Notes: generated by a model not told the origin, from the letters alone. A DNA stretch of 64,000 nt from Chloroflexota bacterium (GCA_023475225.1 JAMCVK010000024.1:1-64000); one strand, 5' to 3'. Counted from the stretch's first letter, positions 28,693 to 38,668 are shown. Made by a program: numbers and translations.

Positions 28693-29100
28693 TTAACGTT
28701 TCGTGTATTGCGGTGCCTTTCGGGCCCGTTTTAGACCGTATTTTTTCCGCTCTTTCGCTCGGGGGTCGCGTGTTAATAGTCCAGCCTGGCGTAGGAGAGG
28801 GCGCAAACTATCGTTCAACTGAGTCAGAGCACGGGCTATACCGTGCCTAATGGCCTCTGCTTGTCCAGAGCATCCTCCCCCGGCGACCTTGGCTATGACG
28901 TTGATCTTGTCGGCCATATCCGTTAAATGCAGTGGCTGCTGAATCAGCACTTGCCAGGCCTTGCGAGGGAAAACCCCCTCCAGCGGCTTGTCGTTAATTG
29001 TAATTTGGCCGTCTCCTGGATACAGTCTAACGCGAGCTATGGCTGTTTTACGTCGTCCTGTACCGTAATGGTAGGCTTTATCATCCACTTTATCATTCAT
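28693..29100 (-). CDS. rpsI: 30S ribosomal protein S9
   Basis: S9 contacts the P-site tRNA through its C-terminal tail, here ending APQYTKR with the invariant terminal Lys-Arg. [15 protein letters not shown] marks the N terminus, and [19 protein letters not shown] the core. The 135 residues fit the family. It follows rplM with one base between, the usual L13-S9 pair, and is the last gene of the long minus-strand block. Confidence 0.97.
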   Translation of the reverse strand: MNDKVDDKAYHYGTGRRKTAIARVRLYPGDGQITINDKPLEGVFPRKAWQVLIQQPLHLTDMADKINVIAKVAGGGCSGQAEAIRHGIARALTQLNDSLRPLLRQAGLLTRDPRAKERKKYGLKRARKAPQYTKR

Positions 29101-29101
29101 A

Positions 29102-29572
29102 TTATAGTTTTAGCTCCTCTGTTATTCGTATCTTTCCATCAGCTTCCATTTTTAACTCCTTGGGCATCTGGGACTGATGCGGATGCGAGTTACCCTCATA
29201 AACCTTTAGTTTCTTGAACATGGCCCTACCCAAGGTATTATGAGGAAGCATACCTCGCACAGCCATCTCTATTACACGTCTTGGTTTCCGTGTCAGGAGG
29301 CTGCCCAAGCTTTCGCTTTTTAATCCTCCGGGATAGCCGGAGTGACGATAATATATTTTTTGGGTGAGTTTCTTTCCGGTAGTTTTGATCTTACTGGCGT
29401 TGATCACGATCACATAATCACCGGCATCCAGATGCGAGCTGTAGATGGGCTTATGTTTTCCCTTCAATATCTGAGCGATCCTAGTGGCCAGACGCCCGAG
29501 CGTTTGACCGGTTGCATCGATGACATACCACTGACGCTTAATTTCTGAAGCCTTTACCGCATGTGTTTTCAT
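29102..29572 (-). CDS. rplM: 50S ribosomal protein L13
   Basis: An early-assembly large-subunit protein. [15 protein letters not shown], near residue 15, and [21 protein letters not shown] in the last third are diagnostic. At 156 residues it is slightly longer than the usual 142-148 because of a C-terminal extension ending ITEELKL. It sits between truA and rpsI, as in many Gram-positive-type ribosomal clusters. Confidence 0.97.
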   Translation of the reverse strand: MKTHAVKASEIKRQWYVIDATGQTLGRLATRIAQILKGKHKPIYSSHLDAGDYVIVINASKIKTTGKKLTQKIYYRHSGYPGGLKSESLGSLLTRKPRRVIEMAVRGMLPHNTLGRAMFKKLKVYEGNSHPHQSQMPKELKMEADGKIRITEELKL

Positions 29573-29611
29573 TCGGGACTCCCCTTTTGTTGCTTTTACA
29601 ATTCTAGAACT

Positions 29612-30343
29612 CTAGTAATTCACTCTGATCAGGCATAATCCATGGGCAGGAGCGGTCGGTCCAGCTAGGGTCCTATCGCGGGCAAGTAGAATATTTTCGA
29701 AGCCGGCTATGTCCAATTTGCCCCCACCCACCCAGAGCAGAGTGCCAACGATATTCCTTACCATATGTGGCAAAAAGGCGTTAGCTTCCAGGTCTATATA
29801 TATCTTATCGCCGTCTTTTTTGCAATCAGCACGCTGAACTTGGCGTACCGTATTGACCGCATTGGTACCTTTGCTGAAAGAGGCGAAGTCGTGTGTACCT
29901 ACCAATAATTGGCACGCCTTACACATCGCCTCGACATTCAGTGGATGGCGATAGTGATAAACGAGGTGTCTCACTAGCGCCGACGGGAACGGACGGTTAA
30001 GGATCACATAGCGATACTCACGATTGCGTGCGCTGTGTCGGGCGTGAAAGTTTGTCGGAACCTGTTTGGCCTCCTTAACGACTATATCCCGCGGAATAAG
30101 GCTCTTGAGAGCCCTGATAAACACTTCCGGTTCCAGTTTGGAGGCGGTCTTGAAATTGACTACCTGGCCGGCGGCGTGAACACCGGCATCTGTGCGTCCA
30201 GCTCCAATGACGCGGATTCGCTCTCCGGTTATCTGTGAAAGTGCTTGCTCCAGTTCACCCTGTATTGTTGGCAGTCCTCGTTGCAGCTGAAACCCACAAT
30301 AGCCGCTACCGTCGTATTCTACAACCAGCATCACATTATTCAT
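29612..30343 (-). CDS. truA: tRNA pseudouridine(38-40) synthase
   Basis: TruA isomerises uridines 38-40 in the anticodon arm of many tRNAs. The catalytic aspartate is in GAGRTDAGVHA near residue 52; VEYDGSGYCGFQ begins the protein. The length, 243 residues, is normal. Its location between rplQ and rplM matches the common rpoA-rplQ-truA-rplM-rpsI order. Confidence 0.96.
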   Translation of the reverse strand: MNNVMLVVEYDGSGYCGFQLQRGLPTIQGELEQALSQITGERIRVIGAGRTDAGVHAAGQVVNFKTASKLEPEVFIRALKSLIPRDIVVKEAKQVPTNFHARHSARNREYRYVILNRPFPSALVRHLVYHYRHPLNVEAMCKACQLLVGTHDFASFSKGTNAVNTVRQVQRADCKKDGDKIYIDLEANAFLPHMVRNIVGTLLWVGGGKLDIAGFENILLARDRTLAGPTAPAHGLCLIRVNY

Positions 30344-30392
30344 AATATAGGGTTGCAGGTTGTACTTTGCGTAATCTCCCTACTCTCTCAAC

Positions 30393-30746
30393 CTATTCGA
30401 CCAATTCGATTTGGGCCATTGGAGCTGCATCGCCTAGGCGTGGTCCCAACTTAATGATGCGTGTGTATCCCCCTTGCCTCTCAACATACTTGGGTGCGAT
30501 CACCGCAAAGAGCTTTTCAACGATTTTCGGGTCATAGATATAGGCTAGGGCCTGGCGGCGGGCGTGTAGATCGCCTCTCTTAGCCAGGGTAATCATTTTC
30601 TCAGCTTGACGCCGAGCCTCTTCTGCCTTGGCTTCGGTTGTTCTGATTCGCTCGTATCGGAAGAGGTCTGTTACCAGGTTTCGTAACAAAGCAAGTCGCT
30701 GACTTGTTGGTCGGTTAAGCTTGCGGCCTGCAATTCTATGCCTCAT
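30393..30746 (-). CDS. rplQ: 50S ribosomal protein L17
   Basis: The sequence [20 protein letters not shown] at the start and [23 protein letters not shown] at the end are typical. L17 binds near the polypeptide exit region of the 50S subunit. 117 residues is normal. The ATG overlaps the rpoA stop by four bases, implying translational coupling with RNA polymerase alpha. Confidence 0.97.
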   Translation of the reverse strand: MRHRIAGRKLNRPTSQRLALLRNLVTDLFRYERIRTTEAKAEEARRQAEKMITLAKRGDLHARRQALAYIYDPKIVEKLFAVIAPKYVERQGGYTRIIKLGPRLGDAAPMAQIELVE

Positions 30747-31918
30747 TTTCGCAGCTCCTTCCTTCGGGCTCGACGCCCCCTATGCTTCCCCTCCTCTTCC
30801 TCCTCTTCGTAAACTAGCGGGTATTCCTCCTCTTCCGCTTCGGGAACATATTCCTCTGTCATAGCAACAGCTTCAGGGATTTCTTCTGGAGCTATGATGG
30901 CTTCTTCTTGTGTAGTCGTCGGGGGCACGGCCTCTTCTTCAGCCATTTCTTCTTTTGGAACCTCGGCCAAGGCGCTCGCGGCCAAGCGTGAGCCGTCTAA
31001 GAGTCCTCTGACCGCTAATCGGTCACGCAACTCCTCATAGGACTTGTGACCAAAGTTTCGCACATGCAACAGGTCTTCCTTGGTCATTTCTAGAACCTGG
31101 CCGACCTTGGTGATCCCCGCCCGCTTTAGGCAATTATGAGCCCGTATGCTGAGATCCAAGTCTTCGATGGGTATGTCATAGACTTTAGGAGGGATACTTG
31201 CAGGTCTCAGAAGGGGCTTTTCGAGACGCGTTATCGGTTTAGCACCAAGCTCCTCAAGCACAGTTAGGTTCTTTATAAGGATTTGGGCTGCCTGAGCAAT
31301 CGCTTCATCTGGCGCGATGGTTCCGTCTGTCCAGACTTCCAGTATCAGGCGGTCATAATCCGTTATTTGACCGACACGTCTACGTTCGACTTTAAAGTTT
31401 GCTTTTTTAACAGGGGTATAGATAGCGTCGACTGGTATGACTCCGATTTCTGATCCAGAACGGTCATCGGCTGGGACATATCCCCTTCCCCGCTCGGCTG
31501 TGAGCTCCATGTGCAGCCTAGCCTCGTCTGAGTCGAGCGTGGCAATGTGTAACTCGGGATTGACGATTTCTACCTCAGGCGGGCAGATCAGGTCAGCTGC
31601 GGTGACCTTTCCAGCGCCGGTGGCTTCGAGGAACAATTGTACCGGATGATCCGAAAAGCAGCGCAATCGCAGCTGCTTAATATTCATTATAATCTCGATT
31701 ACATCTTCACTCACGTGAGGTATACCAGAGAACTCATGATACACGTTATCTATCTTTAGCGAAGTTATGGCAGCGCCAGGAAGCGCTGAGAGCAAGACAC
31801 GGCGCATCGCATTACCGATGGTTATGCCAAAGCCTGGCTCAAGGGGTTCGATCTGGTAGCAGCCGTAGTTCTCTGAAGTAGTTACAACCTGTGTCTTAGG
31901 CAAAACTATGTCAATCAA
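30743..31918 (-). CDS. rpoA: RNA polymerase alpha subunit with long acidic tail
   Basis: Alpha scaffolds polymerase assembly through its N-terminal domain (residues 1 to about 230, with [17 protein letters not shown]) and contacts UP elements and activators through the C-terminal domain (about 250-310, with [13 protein letters not shown] and [10 protein letters not shown]). The key UP-element residues Arg and Asn are present. The protein is 391 residues, about 70 more than usual: after RGLLDGS comes an 80-residue tail rich in Glu and Pro ending in a basic cluster ([14 protein letters not shown]). The start is TTG at 31918, after AGGAGG by ten bases. It overlaps rplQ by four bases. Confidence 0.95.
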   Translation of the reverse strand: MIDIVLPKTQVVTTSENYGCYQIEPLEPGFGITIGNAMRRVLLSALPGAAITSLKIDNVYHEFSGIPHVSEDVIEIIMNIKQLRLRCFSDHPVQLFLEATGAGKVTAADLICPPEVEIVNPELHIATLDSDEARLHMELTAERGRGYVPADDRSGSEIGVIPVDAIYTPVKKANFKVERRRVGQITDYDRLILEVWTDGTIAPDEAIAQAAQILIKNLTVLEELGAKPITRLEKPLLRPASIPPKVYDIPIEDLDLSIRAHNCLKRAGITKVGQVLEMTKEDLLHVRNFGHKSYEELRDRLAVRGLLDGSRLAASALAEVPKEEMAEEEAVPPTTTQEEAIIAPEEIPEAVAMTEEYVPEAEEEEYPLVYEEEEEEGKHRGRRARRKELRK

Positions 31919-31992
31919 CTAGAGTCAGCCTCCTTAGGCGGTGACAGAAAGGTCGGGTGGGGTCGTCTGACCCACCATATCCCTTTAACCGT

Positions 31993-32625
31993 CTACCGCG
32001 AGTAGTACTCAATAATTAAGTGCTCTTGAATGCTGGCATCGATGTCCGAACGCGTTGGGGCAGATAGCACTCGTCCAGATAACGTAATTGGATCAAGGCT
32101 TAGCCAGGTAGGTGCGGATTTATGTGGGATCTCTTGCTGTAGAGCTTTAAAATACTCCGTTTCTCGGCTGTTTTCTCGGATAGCGATGACGTCTCCCGGT
32201 TTGACGATGTAAGAGGGGATATCGGTTTTCTTACCATTGACGGAAAAGTGTCCATGTCTAATTAGTTGACGAGCCTGGCGCCGAGATTCGGCAAAGCCAA
32301 GCCTAAAGATGACGTTATCCAATCTGGATTCTAATAATTGCAATAGATTTTCTCCGGCAGCACCTGGCCGCCTTTTAGCAGCGTCAAGGTGCTTGCGGAA
32401 CTGTCGCTCTAGGACACCATATATATATTTAACCTTCTGTTTCTCTTGTAGTTGTAGGCCGTATTCGGAAACCTTATGCCGGCGTTGAACTTGTCGCCCT
32501 GGTGGATAGGGACGCTTATTCGGCTCCACAGCGCATTTCGGCGTAAAACAACGATTTCCTTTAAGCAGCAACTTAGTGCCTGCTCTTCGGCAAATTTTAC
32601 ATGCCGGACCGGTATATCTACTCAT
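31993..32625 (-). CDS. rpsD: 30S ribosomal protein S4
   Basis: A primary 16S rRNA-binding protein that in several bacteria represses its own operon. The zinc-type N terminus has CKIC and a later C-x4-C (CFTPKC), and the S4 RNA-binding domain includes [15 protein letters not shown] and [18 protein letters not shown]. The ATG at 32625 ([10 protein letters not shown]) follows GAGGAGG by four bases and gives 210 residues; an earlier in-frame codon at 32661 is less typical. It lies within the alpha operon before rpoA. Confidence 0.96.
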   Translation of the reverse strand: MSRYTGPACKICRRAGTKLLLKGNRCFTPKCAVEPNKRPYPPGRQVQRRHKVSEYGLQLQEKQKVKYIYGVLERQFRKHLDAAKRRPGAAGENLLQLLESRLDNVIFRLGFAESRRQARQLIRHGHFSVNGKKTDIPSYIVKPGDVIAIRENSRETEYFKALQQEIPHKSAPTWLSLDPITLSGRVLSAPTRSDIDASIQEHLIIEYYSR

Positions 32626-32718
32626 TATGCCTCCTCGCGTTACAGTCCAAGAGGGATGCAATAATGCTTTCTATCTTGAGCTTACCTCTAGCCCTCCTGG
32701 TTATGCTCCGAACTGTTC

Positions 32719-33114
32719 TTATACTCTCCGTCTTTTTGGTGGACGACAACCGTTGTGAGGTATAGGCGTGACGTCCGTGATAGCAGTGACGGCTAAGCCG
32801 GCGGCTTGCAACGAGCGGATGGCTGCTTCACGTCCAGAGCCGGGACCCTTGACGAAAACGTCGACTTGCCGCATCCCGTGTTCCATTGCCTGTCTAGCGG
32901 CCTTCTCTGCAGCCACGCCGGCAGCGTAGGGGGTACTCTTGCGGGAACCCTTAAAGCCCGCTCCTCCACTGCTGCTCCAGGTGATAACGTTTCCGTTAGG
33001 ATCGGTGATGGTAACAATAGTGTTATTGAAGGTAGATTGGATGTATGCTCGGCCGACAGGTATCTGTTTCCGCACACGGCGTCGTGGCCGTGCCCCTTTT
33101 CTTCGCTCAGCCAT
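32719..33114 (-). CDS. rpsK: 30S ribosomal protein S11
   Basis: S11 forms part of the platform near the mRNA exit. [20 protein letters not shown] and the C-terminal [18 protein letters not shown] are strictly conserved features. The length, 131 residues, is normal. It lies 150 bases after rpsM, a wider gap than elsewhere in the cluster. Confidence 0.97.
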   Translation of the reverse strand: MAERRKGARPRRRVRKQIPVGRAYIQSTFNNTIVTITDPNGNVITWSSSGGAGFKGSRKSTPYAAGVAAEKAARQAMEHGMRQVDVFVKGPGSGREAAIRSLQAAGLAVTAITDVTPIPHNGCRPPKRRRV

Positions 33115-33220
33115 TCCAACTCCTCTCGCATCCTATCCCCGAAAGGGAATTATCAAGAATTCTTTAAAGCCTGTTTTTGATTCAGCGGGTTTATATAGAA
33201 TAATCTCTGGAATTACTAAG

Positions 33221-33239
33221 AGAGCCCAGACGGGGCTCT
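33221..33239 (-). other. Hairpin in the rpsM-rpsK spacer
   Basis: AGAGCCC (33221-33227) and GGGCTCT (33233-33239) form a perfect 7-bp stem with a 5-base loop in the 151-base gap between rpsM and rpsK. No T-tract follows in the direction of transcription. It could be a processing or protein-binding site, for example for S4 feedback, or a weak attenuator. Confidence 0.45.
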
Positions 33240-33265
33240 TGAGCATCGATCGCTGAGTGTTGGAT

Positions 33266-33649
33266 TTATTTCTTTGCGGTGGCCTTGCGCCGCCCGGCTA
33301 CAGTCTTCCTTGGTCCGCGCCTAGTACGGGCGTTGGTACGGGTCCGCTGTCCACGAACGGGTAGTCCCCTGCGGTGGCGGATCCCGCGGTAGCAACCTAT
33401 CTCCATTAAGCGCTTGATGTTGAGGTTGACCTCACGCCGTAAATCGCCCTCGACTTTATACTCACGGTCAATAAGATCGCGAATACGTCCTATCTCTTCC
33501 TCCGTTAGGTCCTTTACTCGTGTATCTGGATTTACCTGCGTGCGCTCCAGGATTTGTTTGCTCAATGTTGGCCCTATACCGTAGATATAGTGCAAAGCAA
33601 TTTCTACTCGCTTATCCCTAGGGATGTCAACCCCAGCGATTCTAGCCAT
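33266..33649 (-). CDS. rpsM: 30S ribosomal protein S13
   Basis: S13 bridges the small-subunit head to the 50S and touches the P-site tRNA. The N-terminal [23 protein letters not shown] and the [16 protein letters not shown] segment are diagnostic; the C-terminal tail is very basic. 127 residues, slightly longer than E. coli. It follows rpmJ in the usual infA-rpmJ-rpsM-rpsK order. Confidence 0.97.
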   Translation of the reverse strand: MARIAGVDIPRDKRVEIALHYIYGIGPTLSKQILERTQVNPDTRVKDLTEEEIGRIRDLIDREYKVEGDLRREVNLNIKRLMEIGCYRGIRHRRGLPVRGQRTRTNARTRRGPRKTVAGRRKATAKK

Positions 33650-33738
33650 TCCTTCCCTCTCTCATAGAAAGTAATAAACCCCTAATACATTCGATTGTCC
33701 ATCAGTAGATGTGCTGTGGTGAACAATTGAGTCTATCA

Positions 33739-33852
33739 CTATCCTTGTTTCTGCTTGTGTTTGGGATTTGAACAGATGATCACCACAGTCCCTTTGCGGC
33801 GCACAATCTTACATTTTTCACAACGTGGCTTAACTGATGCTTGTACTTTCAT
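33739..33852 (-). CDS. rpmJ: 50S ribosomal protein L36
   Basis: A 37-codon gene between infA and rpsM. The protein begins [15 protein letters not shown] and ends KHKQKQG. The four zinc ligands of the C+ form are present: Cys-11, Cys-14, Cys-27 and His-32. The ATG is at 33852-33850 and the stop at 33741-33739. The position and sequence leave little doubt. Confidence 0.97.
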   Translation of the reverse strand: MKVQASVKPRCEKCKIVRRKGTVVIICSNPKHKQKQG

Positions 33853-33915
33853 TTGTTCCTTGTTTACTGACGGAATTCTGGGATATTTTACATAAAATGG
33901 ATGTATTTTGTCAAT

Positions 33916-34134
33916 TCACTTAAGACGATAGGTGATTCGTCCACGGGTCAGATCATACGGTGATAACTCGACAAGAACACGATCTCCAGCGACTATCTTA
34001 ATGAAGTTTAGGCGAAGCTTGCCAGAGATATGAGCAAGTACCCTATGTCCGCTAGCCAGCTCGACCCGGAACATAGCATTAGGTAGCGCCTCGAGAACTT
34101 TGCCCTCCACCTCAATGGCGTCCTTTTTCGGCAT
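33916..34134 (-). CDS. infA: Translation initiation factor IF-1
   Basis: A single OB-fold protein of 72 residues that binds the ribosomal A site during initiation. [20 protein letters not shown] and the C-terminal [12 protein letters not shown] are typical. It lies between map and rpmJ in the standard order. Confidence 0.97.
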   Translation of the reverse strand: MPKKDAIEVEGKVLEALPNAMFRVELASGHRVLAHISGKLRLNFIKIVAGDRVLVELSPYDLTRGRITYRLK

Positions 34135-34154
34135 ACAAACTCCTGCCCTCTATC

Positions 34155-34907
34155 TCACGGGCGCGTCAAAATTTGTGGCTCGCCATCAGTGACAGCTATG
34201 GTGTGTTCGAAATGAGCTGACAAGCTCCGATCCTGGGTTATCACCGTCCATTTATCGTCAAGAACCATTGTTTCATATCTCCCGGCGTTGACCATCGGCT
34301 CGATAGCTAGCGTCATGCCTGGCCGTAAGACTGGGCCGTGATTGGGAGGCCCAAAATTGGGAATCTGAGGTTCCTCGTGCATGCTGCGCCCAATGCCGTG
34401 ACCGACATATTGGCGTACTACGGAGAAACCGTGCGATTCCACGTAGGACTGGATAGCCCAAGAAATGTCACTGAGGCGTTTACCGGCTATCGCCTGTGCT
34501 ATGCCCATATAGAGGGCTTTTTCCGTGGTTTCCAAAAGCAACTTGGCTTCTTCGCTGACCTGGCCAACGGGAACGGTGATAGCTGCATCAGCGTGTAATC
34601 CATTATAAATGGCCCCCAGATCCAGACCAACTATATCCCCTTCGCGCAGGACACGGCGCCGCGATGGTGGGCCATGAACTACCTCCTCGTTGATGGAGAC
34701 GCAGAGCGAGGCAGGGAAACCATTGTATCCCTTAAATGAGGGGATAGCGCCTTGTTTCCGAAATGACTTGTTCACGATAGCATCGAGCTCAGCGGTGCTG
34801 ATCCCTGGCCTGATCTTCTCTTGCAAAAGTGCTAAAGTTATGGCCACAATTCTCCCGGCCTGGCGCATAAGCGCTAACTCTTCGCCTGATTTGATGATTG
34901 CAGCCAT
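34155..34907 (-). CDS. map: Methionine aminopeptidase, type I
   Basis: It removes the N-terminal methionine of nascent proteins. The pita-bread metal ligands are visible: VGLDLGAIYNGLHADAA (two Asp), GHGIGRSMHEEP (His), EPMV (Glu) and a final Glu in HFEHTIAVT. The length, 250 residues, is usual for the short form without an N-terminal zinc domain. It lies three bases after adk in the secY-adk-map-infA order. Confidence 0.96.
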   Translation of the reverse strand: MAAIIKSGEELALMRQAGRIVAITLALLQEKIRPGISTAELDAIVNKSFRKQGAIPSFKGYNGFPASLCVSINEEVVHGPPSRRRVLREGDIVGLDLGAIYNGLHADAAITVPVGQVSEEAKLLLETTEKALYMGIAQAIAGKRLSDISWAIQSYVESHGFSVVRQYVGHGIGRSMHEEPQIPNFGPPNHGPVLRPGMTLAIEPMVNAGRYETMVLDDKWTVITQDRSLSAHFEHTIAVTDGEPQILTRP

Positions 34908-34910
34908 ATA

Positions 34911-35564
34911 CTATACAAACTGCAGCTGGAGGGCTGCCAGAATATCTCGCTGGACATTCTCAACTGACTGCTCGCCGTTTATCCTGATAAGCAATCCGCC
35001 TTCCTCGTAATATTTGATTAGGGGTGCTGTCTCCGTAAAATATACCCCCAATCTTGTACGGACGGTCTCTTCCTTGTCATCAGGGCGCTGATATAGCTCT
35101 CCTCCACATTGTGGACATACCTTCGGCTGTCGTGTTGGGTGCTTTCTATCATTATAGTCTGCTTCGCAGTTCCGACATAACCATCGGCCTGACAGTCGCT
35201 CGACCAGCTTATCCTCTGAGACATCAATGTAGAGTACCCTCGTTATTGATTTTCCTATTTCGTGCAGAGCTGCGTCAAGAGCCTTGGCCTGGTTAATGGT
35301 GCGGGGAAAACCGTCCAATATCGCTCCCCGGCCACAGTCTGGCTTGGCGAGCCTCTCGCGAATAAGGTCGATCGTAATCTCGTCTGGAACTAATAAACCA
35401 CGCTCCATATATGATTTAGCCAGCTGGCCAAGCTTTGTGCCGTGTCTAAGTGCTGCACGGAACAGGTCTCCTGAGGAGATATGAGGTGCCTGCAACTGAG
35501 TAGCTAACATCTTTGCTTGTGTGCCTTTGCCAGCCCCTGGAGCGCCGAGTAAGATGATGTACAT
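34911..35564 (-). CDS. adk: Adenylate kinase
   Basis: It interconverts AMP, ADP and ATP. The P-loop GAPGAGKGTQA is at residues 7-17 and DGFPRTINQA near residue 85. The lid contains a four-cysteine zinc site (CRNC followed by CPQC), common outside the proteobacteria. The 217-residue length is the long-lid form. It lies directly after secY. Confidence 0.97.
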   Translation of the reverse strand: MYIILLGAPGAGKGTQAKMLATQLQAPHISSGDLFRAALRHGTKLGQLAKSYMERGLLVPDEITIDLIRERLAKPDCGRGAILDGFPRTINQAKALDAALHEIGKSITRVLYIDVSEDKLVERLSGRWLCRNCEADYNDRKHPTRQPKVCPQCGGELYQRPDDKEETVRTRLGVYFTETAPLIKYYEEGGLLIRINGEQSVENVQRDILAALQLQFV

Positions 35565-35571
35565 TTTGCCT

Positions 35572-36846
35572 CTACCTAATGAACCCTTCGTAATGTCGCA
35601 TTAATAACTGGGATTCGAGCTGTCTCATGGTATCTAAAACGACGCCGACTACAATCAATAACCCTGTGCTGCTGAGAACTAGCTGTGTGCCGATACCACG
35701 GGCGAAAAAGGGAAGAACAGCGATGATGCCGAGAAAGATGGCCCCTAACCATGTTATGCGGTTAAGTATCTGCCTCAAGTACTCCGCCGTAGGCCTTCCT
35801 GGGCGGATACCCTGAACAAAGGCGCCATATTTTTGCAGGTTATCGGCAAGGTTTTGCTGTTCAAAGATGACTAGAGTATAGAAGAATGTAAATCCAACTA
35901 CCAGTACGAAATATAGCCCCCAGTAAAATACCCCGCTGGTATTAAAAGTGTCAAACACCCACTTTGCTGTTGAGCCTATCGTTCCCTCGGAGGCCATAAA
36001 ATAGCTCGCTACCGTCCCAGGAAATATCATAATCGACATGGCGAATATTAATGGGATCATCCCGGCGGAATTTACACGCAATGGGATATATGTGCTTTGC
36101 CCGCCATACATTCTTGTGCCACGAATACGCTTTGGATAGTGGACAGGGATACGCCGCTGGGCCTCCTGTACCACGACGATAGCACCAACGGTGATGACCC
36201 CCAAAAGGGCAAAGAAGGCGAGCGCCATGTAATCGCTGCTGATTAGTGATTGCCCTAGCATTTGGGGCAATCTGGCGACGATGCCGGCGAAGATAATGAT
36301 CGATACACCATTGCCGATACCATTCTCACTGATCAGCTCACCTAACCACACCAGCAGGATCGTTCCCGCGGTCATAGACATAATCATTGCGCTAGTGGGT
36401 AGGAGCGTCTCCCCTGAGAGGCCAAAATTGGTGATAATGCCTTGGCTATGCAGGAGTGTCGCTGTTGCATAAGCCTGTAGGGCGGCGAGGGGAACGGTGA
36501 GCCAGTGGGTATATTGGTTGATCCTTTTTCTCCCGGCTTCGCCTTCCTTGCCCAATTCCTGTAGATGGGGAATAATGGGATGGAGCAGCTGCATGATGAT
36601 CGAGCTGGTAATGTAGGGGTAAACACCCATAGCAGCTACAGAGAACGTGGTCATCGCCCCACCTGAGAATAGGTCGAGCATACCCATAAGCTGATTTGTT
36701 TGGAATAGCTGCTGTAATTTCTGGAAATCTACCCCGGGCACCGGAATATGGGCGATCAAGCGGAAGAGGATAAGCATACCGATAGTGAAAATGATCTTTC
36801 GCCGCAAGTCCGGCAATTTAAAAGCATTCAGCATGGCCTGTAACAT
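35572..36846 (-). CDS. secY: Protein translocase subunit SecY
   Basis: The channel subunit of the SecYEG translocon in the cytoplasmic membrane. Ten hydrophobic segments are expected and visible. HIPVPGVD near residue 30, GIGNGVSIIIFAG near residue 175 and the cytosolic loop with RIPVHYPKR near residue 235 are typical. 424 residues is normal. It follows rplO by a few bases. Confidence 0.96.
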   Translation of the reverse strand: MLQAMLNAFKLPDLRRKIIFTIGMLILFRLIAHIPVPGVDFQKLQQLFQTNQLMGMLDLFSGGAMTTFSVAAMGVYPYITSSIIMQLLHPIIPHLQELGKEGEAGRKRINQYTHWLTVPLAALQAYATATLLHSQGIITNFGLSGETLLPTSAMIMSMTAGTILLVWLGELISENGIGNGVSIIIFAGIVARLPQMLGQSLISSDYMALAFFALLGVITVGAIVVVQEAQRRIPVHYPKRIRGTRMYGGQSTYIPLRVNSAGMIPLIFAMSIMIFPGTVASYFMASEGTIGSTAKWVFDTFNTSGVFYWGLYFVLVVGFTFFYTLVIFEQQNLADNLQKYGAFVQGIRPGRPTAEYLRQILNRITWLGAIFLGIIAVLPFFARGIGTQLVLSSTGLLIVVGVVLDTMRQLESQLLMRHYEGFIR

Positions 36847-36850
36847 AGCT

Positions 36851-37375
36851 TTACGTCTCCCGACGAGTGTTGGTATCCTCAGCCGTGCCTATAGCGTTGG
36901 CCTTGGATTTGATTATTCCCCTTCCCTTAGCAGCGATCTCTATCGCTGTTCCTCCAGCGGCTTCGATCTTCTCCTTAGCACTGCGGGAAAATTTATGGGC
37001 CATGATGGTAAGGGGCTGCTGGAGGTCACCGTGACCAAGTACCTTCACCAAGCGTGAGGAAGAAGCAATAAGTCGCCTGCTAGCCATCTGTTCTGGTCCA
37101 ATGCGTTCTCCTGCGTCAAACTTAGTTAGCTGTCGTAGGTTGACTACGGAGTATTCCGTTCGGAATTTGTTCACGAAACCACGTTTATGGGGCAAGCGTT
37201 TCATCAGTGGTGTTTGTCCACCCTCGAAGTGAGGGTGAATCTGCCCACCAGAACGTGCTTTCTGTCCTTTAGTACCGCGGCCAGCGGTCTTTACACGGCC
37301 GGAACCGTGTCCCCGCCCCACTCTTTTCCGGTTTTTCCTTGACCCCGCTGCTGGCCTTAGATCGTGAAGTCTCAT
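36851..37375 (-). CDS. rplO: 50S ribosomal protein L15
   Basis: The basic, glycine-rich N-terminal half (KRVGRGHGSGRVKTAGRGTKGQKARSG in segments) and the central GGQTPLMKRLPHKRGF are diagnostic. The ATG at 37375 lies seven bases after an AGGAG that overlaps the rpmD stop. The length is about 174 residues, somewhat longer than the usual 145-150 due to C-terminal residues ending TNTRRET. Confidence 0.96.
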   Translation of the reverse strand: MRLHDLRPAAGSRKNRKRVGRGHGSGRVKTAGRGTKGQKARSGGQIHPHFEGGQTPLMKRLPHKRGFVNKFRTEYSVVNLRQLTKFDAGERIGPEQMASRRLIASSSRLVKVLGHGDLQQPLTIMAHKFSRSAKEKIEAAGGTAIEIAAKGRGIIKSKANAIGTAEDTNTRRET

Positions 37376-37379
37376 CAAC

Positions 37380-37565
37380 TTACTCCTCTGCTTCCTCCAC
37401 CTTAACCAAGTGACGAACCGTCTCGATCATCCCTCTGACTGAGGGGCTATCTTGGTGTTTGATAGTTTGATTAAGTCGCCGTAGCCCGAGGGACTTAATC
37501 GTTTCCTTCTGGCGTCTGGTATGTCCAATAGCACTTTTCGTCCAGGTGATGCACAACTTAGTCAT
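37380..37565 (-). CDS. rpmD: 50S ribosomal protein L30
   Basis: A 61-residue L30 with [19 protein letters not shown] and the tail [17 protein letters not shown]30 is a small 23S rRNA-binding protein missing in some lineages. It sits between rpsE and rplO as usual. Confidence 0.96.
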   Translation of the reverse strand: MTKLCITWTKSAIGHTRRQKETIKSLGLRRLNQTIKHQDSPSVRGMIETVRHLVKVEEAEE

Positions 37566-37570
37566 TACCC

Positions 37571-38236
37571 TTAACCTCTCTGTGTGGCTGTGGATGGCTT
37601 TTTCTTCCTTGGACTGGGGTGCCTCGTTGGGCCTGTTGTCCTTGGAGTTTGTGCCTCAGGGTCTTGAGGAATTGGGGGCGATGGCTGTGTTGCCGCTGTT
37701 TCACTGGTAAGGGTACCGCCGGAAGAGACAGTGAATGTACCTTGCTCATCGATACTCGGCCTTCCTCGTCGCCTTATTTCCTCCTTGGGATTACGCAGTT
37801 GTCGTAGTCCCAGGAGGGTTGCTTGGGCGACGTTAACTGCGTTTGGGCTGCCGAGTGATTTAGTTAAGATGTCCTTTATGCCGGCGGATTCAACGATGGC
37901 GCGCACCGCTCCGCCAGCGATGACACCTGTACCGGTGGCTGCTGGCTTGAGTAATACTATGGCAGCCCCAAAGGAGGAGACGACCTCGTGGGGGATTGTT
38001 GTTCCAACGAGTGGTACCGCGATAAGGCACTTTCGCGCCTCTTCAGCACCCTTGCGGATCGCCTCAGGCACTTCTCTTGCTTTGCCAAGTCCAACACCAA
38101 CGTGACCGCAGCCATCCCCGACAACAACAACGGTACTAAATCTGAAGCGTCGTCCGCCTTTTACGACCTTAGCCACGCGATTAATACGGATGACACGATC
38201 TTCTAAGTTCAATTTAGATGGGTCTATCTTCGGCAT
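37571..38236 (-). CDS. rpsE: 30S ribosomal protein S5 with C-terminal extension
   Basis: S5 acts in decoding fidelity and mRNA unwinding. The double-stranded RNA-binding-like N domain ([22 protein letters not shown]) and the C domain with [25 protein letters not shown] are normal. After GRPSIDE the protein continues for about 57 residues rich in Thr, Ser and Pro, ending in a basic cluster ([17 protein letters not shown]). The usual length is about 165; here it is 221. The ATG at 38236 ([15 protein letters not shown]) is chosen over an upstream GTG at 38248. Confidence 0.95.
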   Translation of the reverse strand: MPKIDPSKLNLEDRVIRINRVAKVVKGGRRFRFSTVVVVGDGCGHVGVGLGKAREVPEAIRKGAEEARKCLIAVPLVGTTIPHEVVSSFGAAIVLLKPAATGTGVIAGGAVRAIVESAGIKDILTKSLGSPNAVNVAQATLLGLRQLRNPKEEIRRRGRPSIDEQGTFTVSSGGTLTSETAATQPSPPIPQDPEAQTPRTTGPTRHPSPRKKKPSTATQRG

Positions 38237-38299
38237 TAATCCCCCCACTCAAAAAATCGGATGGTAAGCATTCGCTGGATCCGATAGCGTTACCACAGA

Positions 38300-38668
38300 T
38301 CAGAACTCTAGCCCAGCGGCACGTGCCGCGTCGGCCAGGGCCTTTAGACGGCCATGGTAGCGGAAGCCACCCCTATCAAAAACGACACGCTTAACGCCAT
38401 GTTCTAGTGCTCGCTTGGCCAGTAACTCTCCGACTAATCTGGCCTGATCGGTCTTACTTAAACCGTCCTGCTGCTGTCGTATCTTCGATTCCAGGGTCGA
38501 AGCAGCGGCAAACGTATGGCCGTGATCATCGTTGATCAATTGGGCATAGATGTGCTTCAGGCTACGGAAAACGGCCAGGCGTGGTCGCGCCATTGTACCA
38601 GCCACTTTTTTTCGCACCCTTCGGTGTCTCCTTATTCGGGCAGTTCTAGGGTTTGTCTCCTTACTCAT
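38300..38668 (-). CDS. rplR: 50S ribosomal protein L18
   Basis: L18 helps bind 5S rRNA to the central protuberance. [31 protein letters not shown] in segments and [22 protein letters not shown] at the C terminus are typical. 122 residues. It lies between rplF and rpsE in the spc order. Confidence 0.97.
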   Translation of the reverse strand: MSKETNPRTARIRRHRRVRKKVAGTMARPRLAVFRSLKHIYAQLINDDHGHTFAAASTLESKIRQQQDGLSKTDQARLVGELLAKRALEHGVKRVVFDRGGFRYHGRLKALADAARAAGLEF

